A DNA stretch of 64,000 nucleotides from Macrothele yani. Taxonomy: Eukaryota; Arthropoda; Arachnida; Araneae; Macrothelidae. The first letter of the stretch is position 1. Each line of letters begins with the position of its first letter. The translations under genes were made by a program, and so were the position numbers. The DNA lies in contig CM076997.1 in assembly GCA_039090855.1 (NCBI GenBank), positions 169,740,709 through 169,804,708 on the forward strand, in the 5' to 3' direction. The notes under the pieces were generated by a model. That model was not told where the DNA came from and searched no databases. It saw only the letters and a list, made by a program, of their open reading frames with translations. This document shows positions 19,350 to 31,498 of this stretch, piece after piece.

Positions 19350-21570
19350 GTGGACGTTGGGGCTATTCCTTCATATCCACCTAACTTTAAAAAAAAAACG
19401 ATTCGGAAGGCATCATCCTCTGAGATAAAACAAGCCAGAGAAGTGTGGAACATTGCTCATATACTCACATGTAGAAAAGATCATGCTGTTACAAAACTAG
19501 AGAAACTTCATAAAGAGTGGACAACCCTAAAGAAGCACCATGATCGAGACTCTCAAACATGCCTTTCAATGCAATATGAGTTCCGTACAAAACTGAAATA
19601 TATCTTCGATATTGCTCATGCGGATGCACTTACCCTCATCGAAATATAAGATCGAAAATTTCTCCTTGTGCAACGAGAACCTGGACGTCGTGCTCACATG
19701 GGCTTAGTTGACACCGCGTTAGCAGCTAAAAAACAAACAAATTTGAACGTATCGAACATGGAAAGAAAAGACTTGAAAAAACTAAAAAAAGAAAAATTAT
19801 CTTCCAGATTCAGTTTGCCAAGCTGCTGTTGTGATAAAGATGACACAACTGAAAATTAGTCTTCTGGAAGAAATAAAGTTAAAAAGGACCTATTGCGCGA
19901 GGACTCCACCAGCAAAAGCAAAGATTCTCCTCCGTCAAAAAATACCAGCAGAGCAAAGGTAAATGTCGTAACTCCATTACTTGCCGCTACCTTAGACTGT
20001 AAGCAAATGATTGACAGAAGGAACACCTTTATCATTTCTGAAACAGCTCACAGTATTGGGCATAACATTTAAGAATTTAATATTAATCGCAGTTCTAGTA
20101 TAAAACGTCGCCGTGAAAAACAGCGTGCTCAAATTGCACCTGCGTTAAAGCAAGGGATCTCTGGGGATGTCTCTCTTCTGGTCCATTGGGACGGAACGTT
20201 AATGTGTGACCTCTCTGGGAAGCAACATGTTGATCGACTTCCTGCGATTGTGTCTGATTCTGGTATTTCACAGCTTCTGAAAGTAAGCAAACTACCCAGT
20301 GGATCAGGAGAAAACCAGTCTTTGGAAGAATGGAATGTTAAGAATCGTATTGTGGGAATGTGCTTCGATACTACAAGCTCGAATACTGGTTGCCATGTTG
20401 GTACATGTATTCAGTTAGAAAAGAAAACTTGGCAAAGACTTACTGTATTTTGCTTGTCACCACCACATTAATGGAGTACTTATATGAGTTAAAGTTTTGA
20501 ATTTTTTATGGAGGGACTTGCCGGCGCTGCATTCAAAGTAAGACTTTCACCATCATCAGCACCTGAAGTTTTATTAAGAGGTTTAATAAGAATTGGCATG
20601 TTATAAATCAGAACATTTATTCTACATATGATGACATTCCAGAATTGTTATCAGCTCCAGTATTATGAAGGAAGACATAAACGATTTTGCCAAGCATCAG
20701 CTTTCGCAACAAATTAACGTAACAAATTATTACCGTGAGTTACTAAAACTGTCAATTATCTTTCTGGGCGACACTCCACCACGTGGAATTCATTTTCAAG
20801 TACCGGGTAACATGCACCATTCACGTTGGATGTCCAAGCTAATTTATCCCTTCAAGATTTATATGTTTTGTTCCCAATTAAAACTCACATCCTCAAAGGA
20901 AAAGGGACTTCAAGAAATGTGCAAGTTTATAGTGATTTTACACCTCAATGTCTGGTTCCCAGCACCACCAGCAGCGAGTGCACCATGTAATGACATTCAT
21001 CTTCTTAATAATCTTTATCAGCATGAAAAACACAATAAAAATATTCCAAAAGCAACTTGTAAAAAATTGGAGAATGATCTATGGTATTTGTCTGAGCTGA
21101 TGATTGGCCTTGCATTTTTTGATACAGAAATATCGATCTCAACAAAACGGAAAATAATCAATGCTTTAGATTTAAAACAAGGCAACATCCTTCTTACTCC
21201 AAAGGGCCCGAACCGTGTCATTCTTAATGCCAGTAGTGCAGCAAAGAGGAACCTTGAAGATTTTGTTACACCCAACACAATTCGATTCTTTACAAAACTG
21301 AATATCTCTACTGAATTTCTACAATTTTACCTGCAGACTTTGGAAAACAAAGAAGACTATAAGGCTGGTATTGCTATCATACTGAAGATTGTGGTAACCA
21401 ATGACAATGCTGAACATGGGGTCGCTCTTGTACAGCAATGGAACAAGCTCATTACTTACAATGAAGACCAATTTCAGCTTCTTATTCAAGTTGTGCTGAT
21501 CACCGTAATAGTTGCACCTTTACTAAAATATCTCTTATGGAGCAGCAAAAGTCTACTCTCAGCTAAATAA
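19350..21570 (+). pseudogene. Transposase-like protein of GGGTGG element, broken
   Basis: The first part lies in one frame (19350-20471) with stops at 19647, 19857 and near 20070. After a frameshift between 20471 and 20665, a 302-codon open frame runs to 21570. Recognisable blocks: 'HWDGTLMCDL' then 'KQHVDRLPAIVS', 'MCFDTTSSNTGCHVG' with a candidate catalytic Asp, 'RLTVFCLSPPH' where relatives probably have a CRHH motif, then 'NMHHSRWMSKLIYPFK' and 'LHLNVWFPAP'. The order Asp...NTG...HSRW matches the other GGGTGG element (SDG...NTG...HSRWL). I read this as an RNase H-fold nuclease of an unnamed group. That is inference: no family name is claimed. Confidence 0.6.
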
Positions 21571-21884
21571 TAGAACTGGTATTCCTATGACTTTGTTTTC
21601 TACTATACTTTTACATCAAAACAATGTCACTTTAAGTTTGTGTGCTTTACATTTTGAATAATAAAAGATTAATTTTATTGTTAAAAGTATATGAATGACT
21701 GCATTATTCTTGCACCATCATGTGGCACATTTTTTAAAAATAACACAAAATTAATAACGTGTTGGGCGACCTCTAAACATTGCTCCATTGTTTTAATTTT
21801 TCCTGATATTGATATAACACCAAAAGAAATATTTCTAGGGGGTGGGATTGTCGAATTTATATATATATAACATCCCATAGACTG

Positions 21885-22268
21885 AGGGCCAAAGATTTAA
21901 GTTGTAGAGTCATTTTGGAGGTGTTTGGCCATAACTCACCACGCTGGCCAAGCGGGTTGGTGAGTGTGGGATACATTTCCTCTGATCCCGATGGTATAGT
22001 TATACCGCTATTTGCGGTCGTCAGAGCCCCTTTAGTGGGAACAGGATGCACCACGAGAAGGCGGGGTTGACATTTGTCAAGCTCCTTGACAAATGTCAAC
22101 CCCGCCTTTCTCGTGGTGCATCCTGTTCCACTAAAACTCTGACGACCGCAAAATGCTTGGTATAACTATACCATCGGGATCAGAAGAAATGCTATCACTC
22201 ACCAACCCGCTTGGCCAGTGGTCATGGCCTCAAAATGACTCTACAACTTAAATCTTGGCCCTCGATCT
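21885..22268. repeat. Large palindrome at the 5' end of an RTE copy
   Basis: About 190 bp of RTE leader (21885-22080) is followed at once by its inverted copy (22083-22268). The centre reads GACATTTGTCAAG then CTCCTTGACAAATGTC. The arms are about 90 percent alike by eye. Confidence 0.9.
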
Positions 22269-25183
22269 CCGGCAGCTGGAATGTACCTGGCCAAGGCAGC
22301 GGCCAGTGCGACATGAAGGCAGAGGGTGCTAAGAATCCCCGGAGGACCGGACTAGGCTGCCATTTGATGCTGACCTTGGCTACCTACAACGGACGCTCCC
22401 TATCTTCTGATTCAAGGCTTCTTGAATTGGAAGAGGAACTACAAAGGATCAAGTGGGACATCGTCGGGCTGAGTGAGGTAAGGAGAAAAGGAGAAGATCT
22501 CATTGAACTGAAAAGTGGACATCTCTTCTATTATCGTGGGACAGATACTGGCAGAACTAGTGGTGTTGGATTTATAATAAACAAGAAACTGAAGGATAAA
22601 GTGGTAGAAGTTGAAAGTTCCTCTGACAGAGCTGCACGACTCGTTATCCAACTATCGAGAAGATACCAGGCTCAGATTACTCAAACTTATGCACCCACCA
22701 CAAGTCATCCTGAAAGAAGAAATTGAAGAATTTTATGAGGAAATTAGTCATCTAAATAATAAAGGTAAGCAGCACTTGAAGATAATTATGGGAGATTTCA
22801 ATGCAAAAATAGGGCAACGGCAACAGAATGAAACTTCAGTAGGTAAATTCGGTCACGGCAACAGAAACCAGCGTGGAAATACTCTCGTTGAAATTGCAGA
22901 GGCAGAAGGATTTTTCATCTTGAATTCCTTTTTCAAGAAAAAGCCACACAGGAAATGGACATGGAGACATCCAATTGGGACGACAAGTGAAATTGATTTT
23001 ATTATGTGTAACAAAAAATTCGTCATCGAAGACTGCAGTGTGCTAAACAAGTTCAACACAGGTAGTGACCATAGATTGGTGAGATGTAAGATGCACCTCA
23101 ACACTAAACTGGAACGTGGCAAGCTCATAAGACAAACAAAATGTATTGACATAACCAACCTTAAAAAACACCATAATACTTTCAAGTTGGAACTGAAGAA
23201 CAGATTCTCTGCTTTAGAAGGCCTAACATCGGAAGAAGTGGATATTTCTGAAGTTAACAGAAAAGTAACCAAAGCTCTTATGGAAACAGCAACAAAATTA
23301 GCTGGGTCTAAGAACAAGTTGCATGTAAACAAATTATCAGGAAAAACCAAAATGTTGATGCAAAAAAGAAGAGAGATGAGGACAACTAAAGATGTGACTT
23401 CCAAAGTGGAATATATAGAGCTATGCAAGACAGCACGAAAAAGTATCACTGAAGACGTAAGGAAATTCAACTGTGAGCTAGTGAGGAAAGCAATTGAAAA
23501 CAACCAAAGCCTAAAGATAGCAAAGGGACATCTCAGTAAGGGAAGAAAACAGATTATGGCTCTGAGAAAAGAAGATGGTTCTATAACAAGAAATAGAGGC
23601 GAAATTTTGACAAGAGTGAAAGATTTCTACTCCAAACTATATGAAAGGGATGATACATGTACTCCAGACATCATGAAAGGTACCAGAGTTCTTCCAGTCC
23701 TCCCAGCAGAAGTTGCTCATGCAATCAAGAACATGAAGCAGGAAAGCTCCAGGAGAAGATGGAATTACTATAGACATCATACAAGAAGCAAGTGGAGAAA
23801 TTGAAACAGTACTCGCCCAAATTTTCACTCGATGCCTTAATGAAGGGAAGATTCCTGAGGATTGGAACAATGCTACAATGATCCTGCTACATAAAAAAGG
23901 TGACATTGAGGATCTCAGGAACTACAGACCTATCAGCCTCCTATCAGTGGTTTATAAAATCTTCACTAAAGTTCTTTCACACCGCTTGAAGGTAACACTG
24001 GACATGGCTCAACCGAGAGAACAAGCTGGATTCAGGAGTGGCTACAGCACAATAGATCATATCCACGTACTGAGAGAACTAATTGAAAGAGCGAGGGAAT
24101 ATGAACTTCCATTGTGCATGGCTTTTATCGATTATGAAAAAGCCTTTGATTCGGTGAAACCATCAGCAGTTACCACGGCTCTGAAATCCTGCGGTATTGA
24201 AGATGCATACATTAATATTATTAATAACATCTATGAAAATGCAAGTGCAAAGATTCGGCTGTTTGAAAATACAACACACATAAAAATTGGAAAGGAGTGA
24301 GACAAGGTGACACCATATCTCGAAGCTCTTTAATGCCACATTGGAAAATGTCTTTCAATCACTGAACTGGGAAAACAAAGGGATAAAGATTAATGGAGAT
24401 TATCTAACCCACCTTCGTTTTGCTGATGACGTAGTCATTTTTGCAACTACCCCATCAGAGCTGCAGAGTATGATCCAGGAACTTGCTGACAAGAGTAAAG
24501 AAGTAGGATTAAAAATGAACTTTCAGAAGACCAAAGTGATGTTCAATGCTTTTACAAGAAATGAAGATTTATCGATTGATGGAGAAAAACTGGAGATAAC
24601 AGATACGTATGTTTATCTTGGACAGCAGATATCAAGTGAGGGTCACATTGATGAAGAAATTAATCGGCGTACAAAACTTGCCTGGAGAGCTTTTGGAAGA
24701 AACAGCATAATTTTCAAGAGCAATATGCCATTATGTCTTAAAAGAAAAGTGTTTGATCAATGCATCCTTCCAGTGCTTACGTATGGTGCAGAGACGTGGA
24801 CCTTAACTAAAAGAGACATACAAAGGCTGCAGACAACTCAAAGAGGCATGGAGAGGTGCATGCTTGGTATAACCAGGAGAGATAAGAAGAGGAACTCGTG
24901 GATCCGAAAAATGACGAGAGTGGAAGACATCATGATCAGAGTTAAATCCCTGAAATGGCAATGGGCTGGACATACTGCCAGAAGGACAGACCATAGATGG
25001 ACAGCCGAAATTTTAGATTGGATTCCAAGGGACAGGAAAAGACCCAGAAAAAGACCACATGGGAGATGGGTGGATGAAATTCGTAAATATGCGGGAGTGA
25101 CATGGAGGAGACTGGCACAAGACAGACCGTTGTGGAGGAAACTTGGGGAGACCTTCGTCCAGCAGTGGATTGATAATGGTTGA
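22211..25183 (+). pseudogene. RTE endonuclease/reverse transcriptase, three frameshifts
   Basis: Four consecutive open segments (22211-22726, 22611-23804, 23878-24300, 24341-25183) in changing frames cover the whole protein. Endonuclease: 'LATYNGRSL', 'WDIVGLSEVRRKGE', 'IIMGDFNAKIG', 'GTTSEIDFIMCN', 'GSDHRLVRC'. Reverse transcriptase: 'GDIEDLRNYRPISLLS', motif A 'FIDYEKAFDSV', motif C 'RFADDVVIFA'. Motif B is destroyed by two single-base losses near 24290-24330. The C-terminus ends 'QQWIDNG'. There are few stops, so it was disabled mainly by small deletions. Confidence 0.92.
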
Positions 25184-25219
25184 CAATGATGATGATGATG
25201 AACACTAAGGACCACCCTA

Positions 25220-25559
25220 GTAAACATGCTTTTCCTAATTTCCAGTATTTTTATTCCAGAAGTAAGTTTAAGCTTCTCACTTTTTATAAAATAAAAATTT
25301 CAATTAATGAAATGTTTTTAATAATTTTTTTGAAATCAATTGTGGTAAGAACGGTGATAAAAATGGGGGAGTTAGAAAAAAAATGGGATCTAATCCAAGT
25401 TCCAACTTCTACTGCATTAGTAAGAGAAGCTGAAAAATATTTTTTTGACCAAGAGGTTTTGATGCCTGCCCAGCTCATTGAGTTAGATGGTCACTGCCCA
25501 TGGCCGCTTAGAGGAAATATTTTACAATGGGATGACTCCAAACTCAGATGAGCATTCCT
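25220..25559 (+). other. No recognised gene; short open stretch
   Basis: A plus-strand frame ending at 25551 contains 'MGELEKKWDLIQVP' from about 25363. No homology recognised; AT-rich before it. Confidence 0.3.
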
Positions 25560-26263
25560 CGAGCCATGCCTAGGTGGTTTCGGCCCAGTGGGACGGCGCA
25601 TTGTCCTGCTGGAAAAGACCATCATGCGCGAAGGCAATTAAAGCGTGTAGGCGATCAGCCAACGCGTGCTGATACCTTGTAGTTTCTAAGAACTTCTCCA
25701 GACGCACTAAGGTATCCAATGTGTCTCATAAAAAGGTTCCCCAAACCATGAGAGCCACCACCGCCTTGAATCGAGCTGATTCGGCATGACTGGGTCATGG
25801 CCTCATGCTGTCGGCGTCGCACGCGCACCTTCCAGTCAGCTCAGTACAGCTGACAACAGAATTTATGTAACCACACGACGTGGCTCCATTCTACAGAGGT
25901 CCAGTTTTGATACTCTCGGCACAAGACAAGCCGTAATTTCCAGTGATGGGTAGTCAACATTGGCACAAGGGAGGGTTCCCGTTGCCTAGGGTATGCAATG
26001 TGTGTAGTACTGTTTGCTCGTTGATGCTGCTTGGGCCTCCGCCATTACCAACCGGTTGGTCTGTCCGTCGATTCCGGTCATCAATGGCATTTGGCCGGCC
26101 ACCGCTAGCTCTTTGGGCGCTGGTACGTCCGTTGATGGTATACTTGCGGTACACCTCTGATCCGGTTGCCTTCGGGATCCCTAAGGTTCTTGCCACTTGG
26201 ACGATACAATGGCGCATCTGTCTTGCGCCGGATCTAAGTCGCTCAGATCACCACGTTTACTCA
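25560..26263 (-). pseudogene. Tc1-like transposase, decayed
   Basis: The minus strand starts near 26263 ('MSKRGDLSDLDP'), goes through a helix-turn-helix-like 'RHCIVQVARTLGIPKATGSE', then 'GGRPNAIDDRNRRTD' (the GRPR spacer), and on to remnants of the catalytic domain down to 25560, where 'TAGTTTCTAAGAACTTC' and 'TGGGACGGCGCATTGTCCTG' correspond to the second-Asp region. Many stops and frameshifts. Terminal repeats not located. Confidence 0.7.
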
Positions 26264-28178
26264 TGTTTGTCGATTGCGATATACTGTTTGGAAGCCCTAC
26301 TGTCCACCTATTTATCGCCTGCGTTCGGTTTGGTTCTGTTGCATTCTGAGCTGGAAATGTCCATGTCAACTTCGCATCACCCCTATCTCTAACTGTCTAC
26401 TGAGTGTAATCTACAGTTCGCTTATGATACACAAAATACGCCACTTTGACGCTAAAAATCACGTGCAACTCGTACTGTTCACTCTGTAAGAGCGTATTTT
26501 TCACACATCGTAGGCGCTAAATTACAACATAATTTAATTCTGCTTAAATAAGGCTTTCTGCGTATTTTAAGTGTCTGTCTTAAAAATTCTTCAATGCACC
26601 CACGTTGTGTTATGCTGACTTTGCCAAAAGATGTTTACCAATTATGTTATTTTTATATTACAAGGAAAGATTTTTCTATCATTTTGGAGATTTTAGAAAT
26701 TATTTTCGCGATCAAATTTATATAACAATTTTTGCTATCATATTAGAGATTTTAAAAATGATTTTTCTATAAAATTTATGTAAATATAATTTTTGCTATC
26801 ATATTGGAGATTTTAAAAATTATTTTTGCTATCAAATTTATATAACAATAATTGTTTCTATCATATTGGAGATTTTCTTGTAGAAATCTATTTTCATATT
26901 TGAATGCATACTTCCAGAAACATTACAAGATTTCACAAATAACTTTTCACAGATTGGTTAATACGATTTTCACTTGTCCCTCAGCTAAATCTCTTAACAA
27001 AAGAATTTCGGGACTATTTCTCTCTTATGAGAGAATTTCCGGAGTAGTCGATATTCATTATTTTATCATTATAAATTATTTGTGCGATTCACTTTTGTAT
27101 CGTATTTATTTGTTTCAGCTCACATATAGACTATTTTCAGAGCTTTTTGTTGTTTGTTTCTTTTGGAACTCATGGATGAATATAGTCACACTGTAATTCA
27201 TATCAAAAATGGAAAAAGGAGAAGAAAGAAAGAAAACTTTGAACAGTTCCTTCAAAGTACATAATTATAAACAATTTTCATCCCATCATTCAAGTCTGAA
27301 AGGGAGTTTCAATTACGGGAATAATGGGAATGTTAAAATTAAAGCTTGAAATATATTTCACTGTAGCTGCGATGAAATCTCGGAAACTATTTCCTCAGGT
27401 AAAAGTTATATGTGCTTTCACAGAATATTTTAATTAGAATAATTACATCCAAAACACTATAACAATACGCTTCCGTTAAGGTGTTTACTACAAACACGAA
27501 TATATCAAAACATGACAATTTACAAAATTATGATAGCACTTCACGTCATTTTTAATAAGAAGGTGCATGCGAACCCAAATATTTTTGAAATGATAATATC
27601 ATGAAAAAAATGTACACATATTAAATGCAAGTTAGGATTCTTAAAGCCTGTATATGTACAAAATACAGATATTTGAGGATATCACAACTTGCTAATTATG
27701 ACATATGGGCCCATTTCTTCCAGCGGAAAAGTTTTCTTCTACAATTTGTGTAAGAAAACAAACAAATCATCATGTAATCATGTTTGAAAGTTTTCTACAG
27801 AAGGTTGATGAAGATTGTCTTCCCCCTATCTTTTTTCTACGCCACCCTCCCTAACTTGTATATTCACGGAGGCGATTGTAGTGTTTTTTAATTCTTGTTT
27901 TACTCAAATTTGGACCAAACTTAATTTGTTTCTCTTCCTTTTGGACGAAATCTAAACTTTGTGGTGTTGTCTCTACTACGTTCTCATTTTAACTTAAAAC
28001 ACACCCATGGATGTGCCAAGGGACTTGGCAGTATGTTGTGCTGCGATGTGAAATCTATATGTGCGTGAATATTTCTACACACACAAACACGCGCGCGCGG
28101 GCGAATGCTTCTTTAAATAATATACATGCAGCGTAGATACCACACGATTTCTACTTTCAACGATATTACAAATAGTAC
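26264..28178. other. AT-rich region, no gene recognised
   Basis: Apart from an AT-rich tandem repeat (26660-26880) and a CG-alternating run near 28090-28103, I see no coding, RNA gene or element signature. Confidence 0.5.
26660..26880. repeat. AT-rich tandem repeat, about 60 bp, four units
   Basis: Marked by ATCATATTGGAGATTTTAAA or close variants at about 26677, 26737, 26799 and 26858. Confidence 0.8.
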
Positions 28179-28309
28179 CTGACTCATGAGTAGGAGACGA
28201 AGTGGTATCATAATTCGTAAGCATGGTGTTAATGACAGCACTATGGTCACCATGATGTCCTCCTTCTTCTTCATGGTCATCGTCGTCATCGTGATCATCA
28301 GCAGAACGC
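28179..28309 (-). CDS. Candidate host-gene internal exon (possible Cys-loop receptor N-terminus)
   Basis: On the minus strand an intron-like end TTTTTAATTGCAG precedes 28309, and CAG|GTACTATTTG follows 28179. Both fit splice consensus. The 131 bp between are open in one frame (one base, 43 codons, one base) and read 'RSADDHDDDDDHEEEGGHHG', then 'DHSAVINTMLTNYD' and 'TTSSPTHES'. The acidic/His-rich lead followed by INTMLTNYD resembles the segment just after the signal peptide in arthropod ligand-gated chloride channels, where a 'LL..YD' motif opens the ligand domain. No adjoining exons were found, so the assignment is tentative; a chance open frame is possible. Confidence 0.35.
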
Positions 28310-29149
28310 CTGCAATTAAAAATCAAATGGGTTGTTATGCTGGATTAATACGTTTCTAATTTAATCCTTAATTTAATTATCATTTGATATATTTGTTTGC
28401 ATCAAAGCTCCTCAAATAGTGTACCATAACGTTGCCCATGGTGTACATTTTTTGGAATTATACGGAGGGCAGAAATGTCAATCTTTAATAGTTCTTAAGA
28501 AATGATTGACCAAAACTTGTTCCATTCAGTAGCTTCTCAATTTACGTGCCGACGGTTGATAATTCGAAATTCATTAACATTTAATTTCAAGAGGAGTTTG
28601 CACTGAGTAAATGTATGTACTGCTGCTGAATGCAAATTGAGTGAATGCAAGTACAGCAATAGGAGCGGCAACTATTTCGCCGTTGGCTAATCATGCAGGA
28701 GTACAGATTTAAGTCCAACTACGCCAGATATTTCTCGAAGGTCTTCCGATATTCTTCGTTAATAGTAACGTCTAAGGCAGAAAGGGTAGAAAACTGGCTC
28801 ACAATGAACGAAGACGAAAGGGAAACCAAAGATTAAGGAATCAACTATGTGTATCATAGTTTTGTAAGTCTGAATTATACGTGGACTAATTAACAGTTAA
28901 TTACCCTTCTGCGGACATTACAATAATATACTCATTTTCCCGAATGGTAGTGGACAAGGGCAGTGCCTTTCGAATCCATTTCTATTCGTACAGAGCTCAG
29001 ATAAAATGGTCTACATCCAGATATCACTTTATTAAAAGAAAATTCAGTCTTGCTTGACCATAAAGTCACAGACCCAACTATAAATGTTCTCGTTGGACCA
29101 TTATAAGACAATACCATAAATATGAATGCAAGATGCATCGTTTGACAGA
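28310..29149. other. No gene recognised
   Basis: AT-rich. A minus-strand open stretch at 28932-29138 has no known motif. If 28179-28309 is an exon, this is part of its upstream intron. Confidence 0.4.
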
Positions 29150-30050
29150 GTTTATTGATTTACAACACAGGTTGAATATCATGTGCCACATAAACAATCG
29201 CTCCGTACGCGACATTTTAGCGGCCGTGAAGATTCCTAGGTCAATAGTGGGTATTGCAATATGCCAATGGAAGCGTACTGTGGCTTAATATGCCGAGAAA
29301 TGGCTCAATAAACGTCCGAAACAACCGCAACGTAACAGAAGAGTTTTGCAAAGTACTGTCCAATCAGAACACAAATCAATATCTTCTCAAATCCAGTAAA
29401 CCCAATCTCAGACTAATAGGACTGATGTTAGCACCTGTACAATGCGCAGTAAGCTACGCAATGTGGGATACCTCTATCGAACAGCCATCCACAACCTGCT
29501 AATCACTTTGGCTAATGACCCACGTCGATTAGCGTTGTGCAAGGAACATCAATCTCCGACTTGTAGATGAATGGAAAAACTGTGCTTTAGATATATGAGT
29601 CACGGAGCACATTTGCCAGTCTGATAGACGTTACTGATTGTGGCGGATGCCGGAAGAAAGATGGTTTCCAAACTGTACCTTACCACAAATGAAGTTTAGT
29701 GGTGGCAGAGTGATACTATCGTGCTGTTTTTTCTGGTACGGCTTGAACCCATCAGTCGTTTTACAGGAAATCATGAATTCGGAACTCTTCCTAGACGTTC
29801 TGAACAATTAATAATTACCTACTTTGGGAAGTATTTTTGAGAAAACCAGTACCTTTATCAGAAAGACAACACATTATGTCATACTGCACACTTTTGCCTT
29901 GAGCATTGCCCCAAAACCAAAGCTGAACTGCTCACTGCATTGACGACCAAATGGTGGACCATATCGGGGGACATTCATAAAAAATTAGTAGAGTATATTC
30001 GACGAAGACTAGAGTCCGTCACAAGGTCAAACGTTTTCAGTACACAATAT
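29150..30050 (+). pseudogene. Tc1-like transposase relic, heavily decayed
   Basis: Readable pieces in shifting frames: 'SVRDILAAVKIPRS' (helix-turn-helix), 'DPRRLALCKEHQ', 'YQKDNTLCHTAHFCLE' (second Asp) and 'VEYIRRRLESVT' near the C-terminus. Many stops. Terminal repeats not seen. Confidence 0.65.
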
Positions 30051-30109
30051 TACATTTGCTGTAAAGTTATGTAGGCATGCTGGTGTCCGGATATTAATAG
30101 AACGGCAGT

Positions 30110-30152
<43 letters not shown>
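30110..30152. repeat. (CA)n/(TA)n microsatellite
   Basis: About 17 CA units followed by TATATATA. The RTE fragment begins directly after. Confidence 0.95.
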
Positions 30153-30445
30153 CAAGAGTGGAAGACATCATGATCAGAGTTAAATCCCTGAAATGGCAAT
30201 GGGCTGGACATACTGCCAGAAGGACAGATCATCGATGGACAGCCGAAATATTTGATTGGATTCCAAGGGACAGGAAAAGACCCAGAAGAAGACCACATAG
30301 GAGATGGGTGGATGAAATTCGAAAGTATGCAGGGGTGACATGGAGGAGACTGGCACAAGACAGACCGTTGTGGAGGAAACTTGGGGAGACCTTCGTCCAG
30401 CAGTGGATTGATAATGGTTGACAATGATGATGATGATGATATATA
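30153..30445 (+). mobile_element. RTE LINE 3' fragment
   Basis: The last 88 codons of the RTE protein ('EDIMIRVKSLKWQWAGHTAR' onward to 'QQWIDNG') plus the (GAT)n tail. Very close to the matching part of 14628-15968, so recent. Severe 5' truncation beside a microsatellite. Confidence 0.92.
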
Positions 30446-30447
30446 TA

Positions 30448-31356
30448 CAGGATGATTCATCTAAGCGTGTACAAACTTCTGTTAGGGGTAGGTTACACAA
30501 AGACAAATCGGAATCACATAGCAATGCAGGATCGGAAACACCATCTTCATGTACTTGTGTACAGAGTCGGAGCACAATTAAGTGGTCCCCGACAATGCCG
30601 GCCCAAACATTCACAGCAAAACGGTCTGTGCTGCACGTGGTCGTACAGGAGGGGGTTCTCCACCGCCCATACATGCGCGTTATGTGCATTGAAGCAACCT
30701 TCTCATGCAAAGCACGCTTCGTCTGTGAACAACACAGAAGCAGGAAATTGGGGATCTGCCGCAAATGCAATTCGCTGAGGGTAATCCTCAGGGCTTAGTG
30801 TCTGAACACGCTGCACATGATATGCATGCAATTGGTCTTCGTGCAGAACCTTCCATACGGTGGATTAGGACAGACCGAGCCGATGGCCAATTGCTCGTGT
30901 GCTGGCACTTGGAGTGCGTGCTACATGACTTAACACATTCTCTTCGACGGCAGGAATGCGGACCCATCGTTCCCGACACCTGGCAGGCTCCTGGAAAGAA
31001 CTAGTGCCGCATAACCTCTGATGCAGCCGGGCAAACACTTGGTGGTTTGGCACTCGTCTCATCGGGTACCGTTCCTGGTACAGTTGCACGGCGACTCGTC
31101 CATTGCAGTCTGCTGCTCCGTACGTGAGGTGCATATCAGCCATTTCCGCGTTCGTGAACTCAGCCATCCTACTACTCTGCTGGCGGTTTACAAATGCCGG
31201 TATCCTGAAAGAATTTATGCGCAGTCTCGCGGCCGAACAACGCCATCTACCGCATGAGGATGGCGTTTCTAACTTTGCATTGCTATGTGATTCCGATTTG
31301 TCTTTGTGCAATCTGTCCCTCCCAGAAGTTTGTACATGCTTAGCTGAATCATCCTG
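30448..31356 (-). mobile_element. mariner-type transposon, internally deleted, long inverted ends
   Basis: Inverted repeats of about 105 bp start CAGGATGATTC and share GTACAAACTTCT and 'CACAAAGACAAATCGGAATC'. TA flanks both sides (30446-30447 and 31357-31358). The interior has only the first part of a transposase, after which the other terminal repeat follows directly: an internal-deletion derivative. Confidence 0.85.
30545..31167 (-). pseudogene. mariner-type transposase N-terminal part (DUF4817-like)
   Basis: Starts 'MAEFTNAEMADMHLTYG' at 31167, then 'AVQLYQERYPMRRVP' and 'HQVFARLHQRL', then 'TPSASTRAIGHRLGLS'. This is the DUF4817-type helix-turn-helix head common in arthropod mariner-like transposases. 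After frameshifts, 'FAVNVWAGIVGDHLI' (core strand) is the last recognisable block before the deletion joint. The second and third catalytic acids are gone. Confidence 0.8.
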
Positions 31357-31498
31357 TATACGGTATATAAAGGGACAAACAAACATATATGCATATATTA
31401 CATGATATTCACGAGTATCATGATAGCATTATGTACTCGTATGACACCACTAATCATGATCAAAGTAAACACCGTCGAGTGGCAATAAGTTGGATATA

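Larger units (their letters stand above)
21885..25197 (+). mobile_element. RTE LINE, near full length, inside the GGGTGG element
   Basis: Leader (22083-22210), endonuclease, reverse transcriptase, then the (GAT)n tail ending near 25201, only a few bases before the host transposon's right terminal repeat. The 5' end carries an inverted duplication of the leader. It is the most complete RTE copy in plus orientation. Confidence 0.92.
19202..25217 (+). mobile_element. Unclassified DNA transposon, ends GGGTGG, TA target (copy 1)
   Basis: The left end is GGGTGGTCCTTA at 19202-19213. The exact inverted copy TAAGGACCACCC is at 25206-25217. TA is duplicated at 19200-19201 and 25218-25219. An RTE LINE occupies 21885-25197, so the original element was about 2.7 kb. 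It carries a broken transposase-like gene (19350-21570). It shares target, terminal hexamer and protein motifs with the element at 48831-52220. I cannot place it in a named superfamily. Confidence 0.7.

Noticed and set aside
22853..23503. Long minus-strand open frame of 216 codons
   Set aside because: It is the antisense of the RTE endonuclease/linker region and is repeated antisense to the other RTE copy near 5454-6118. The sense strand carries the family motifs.
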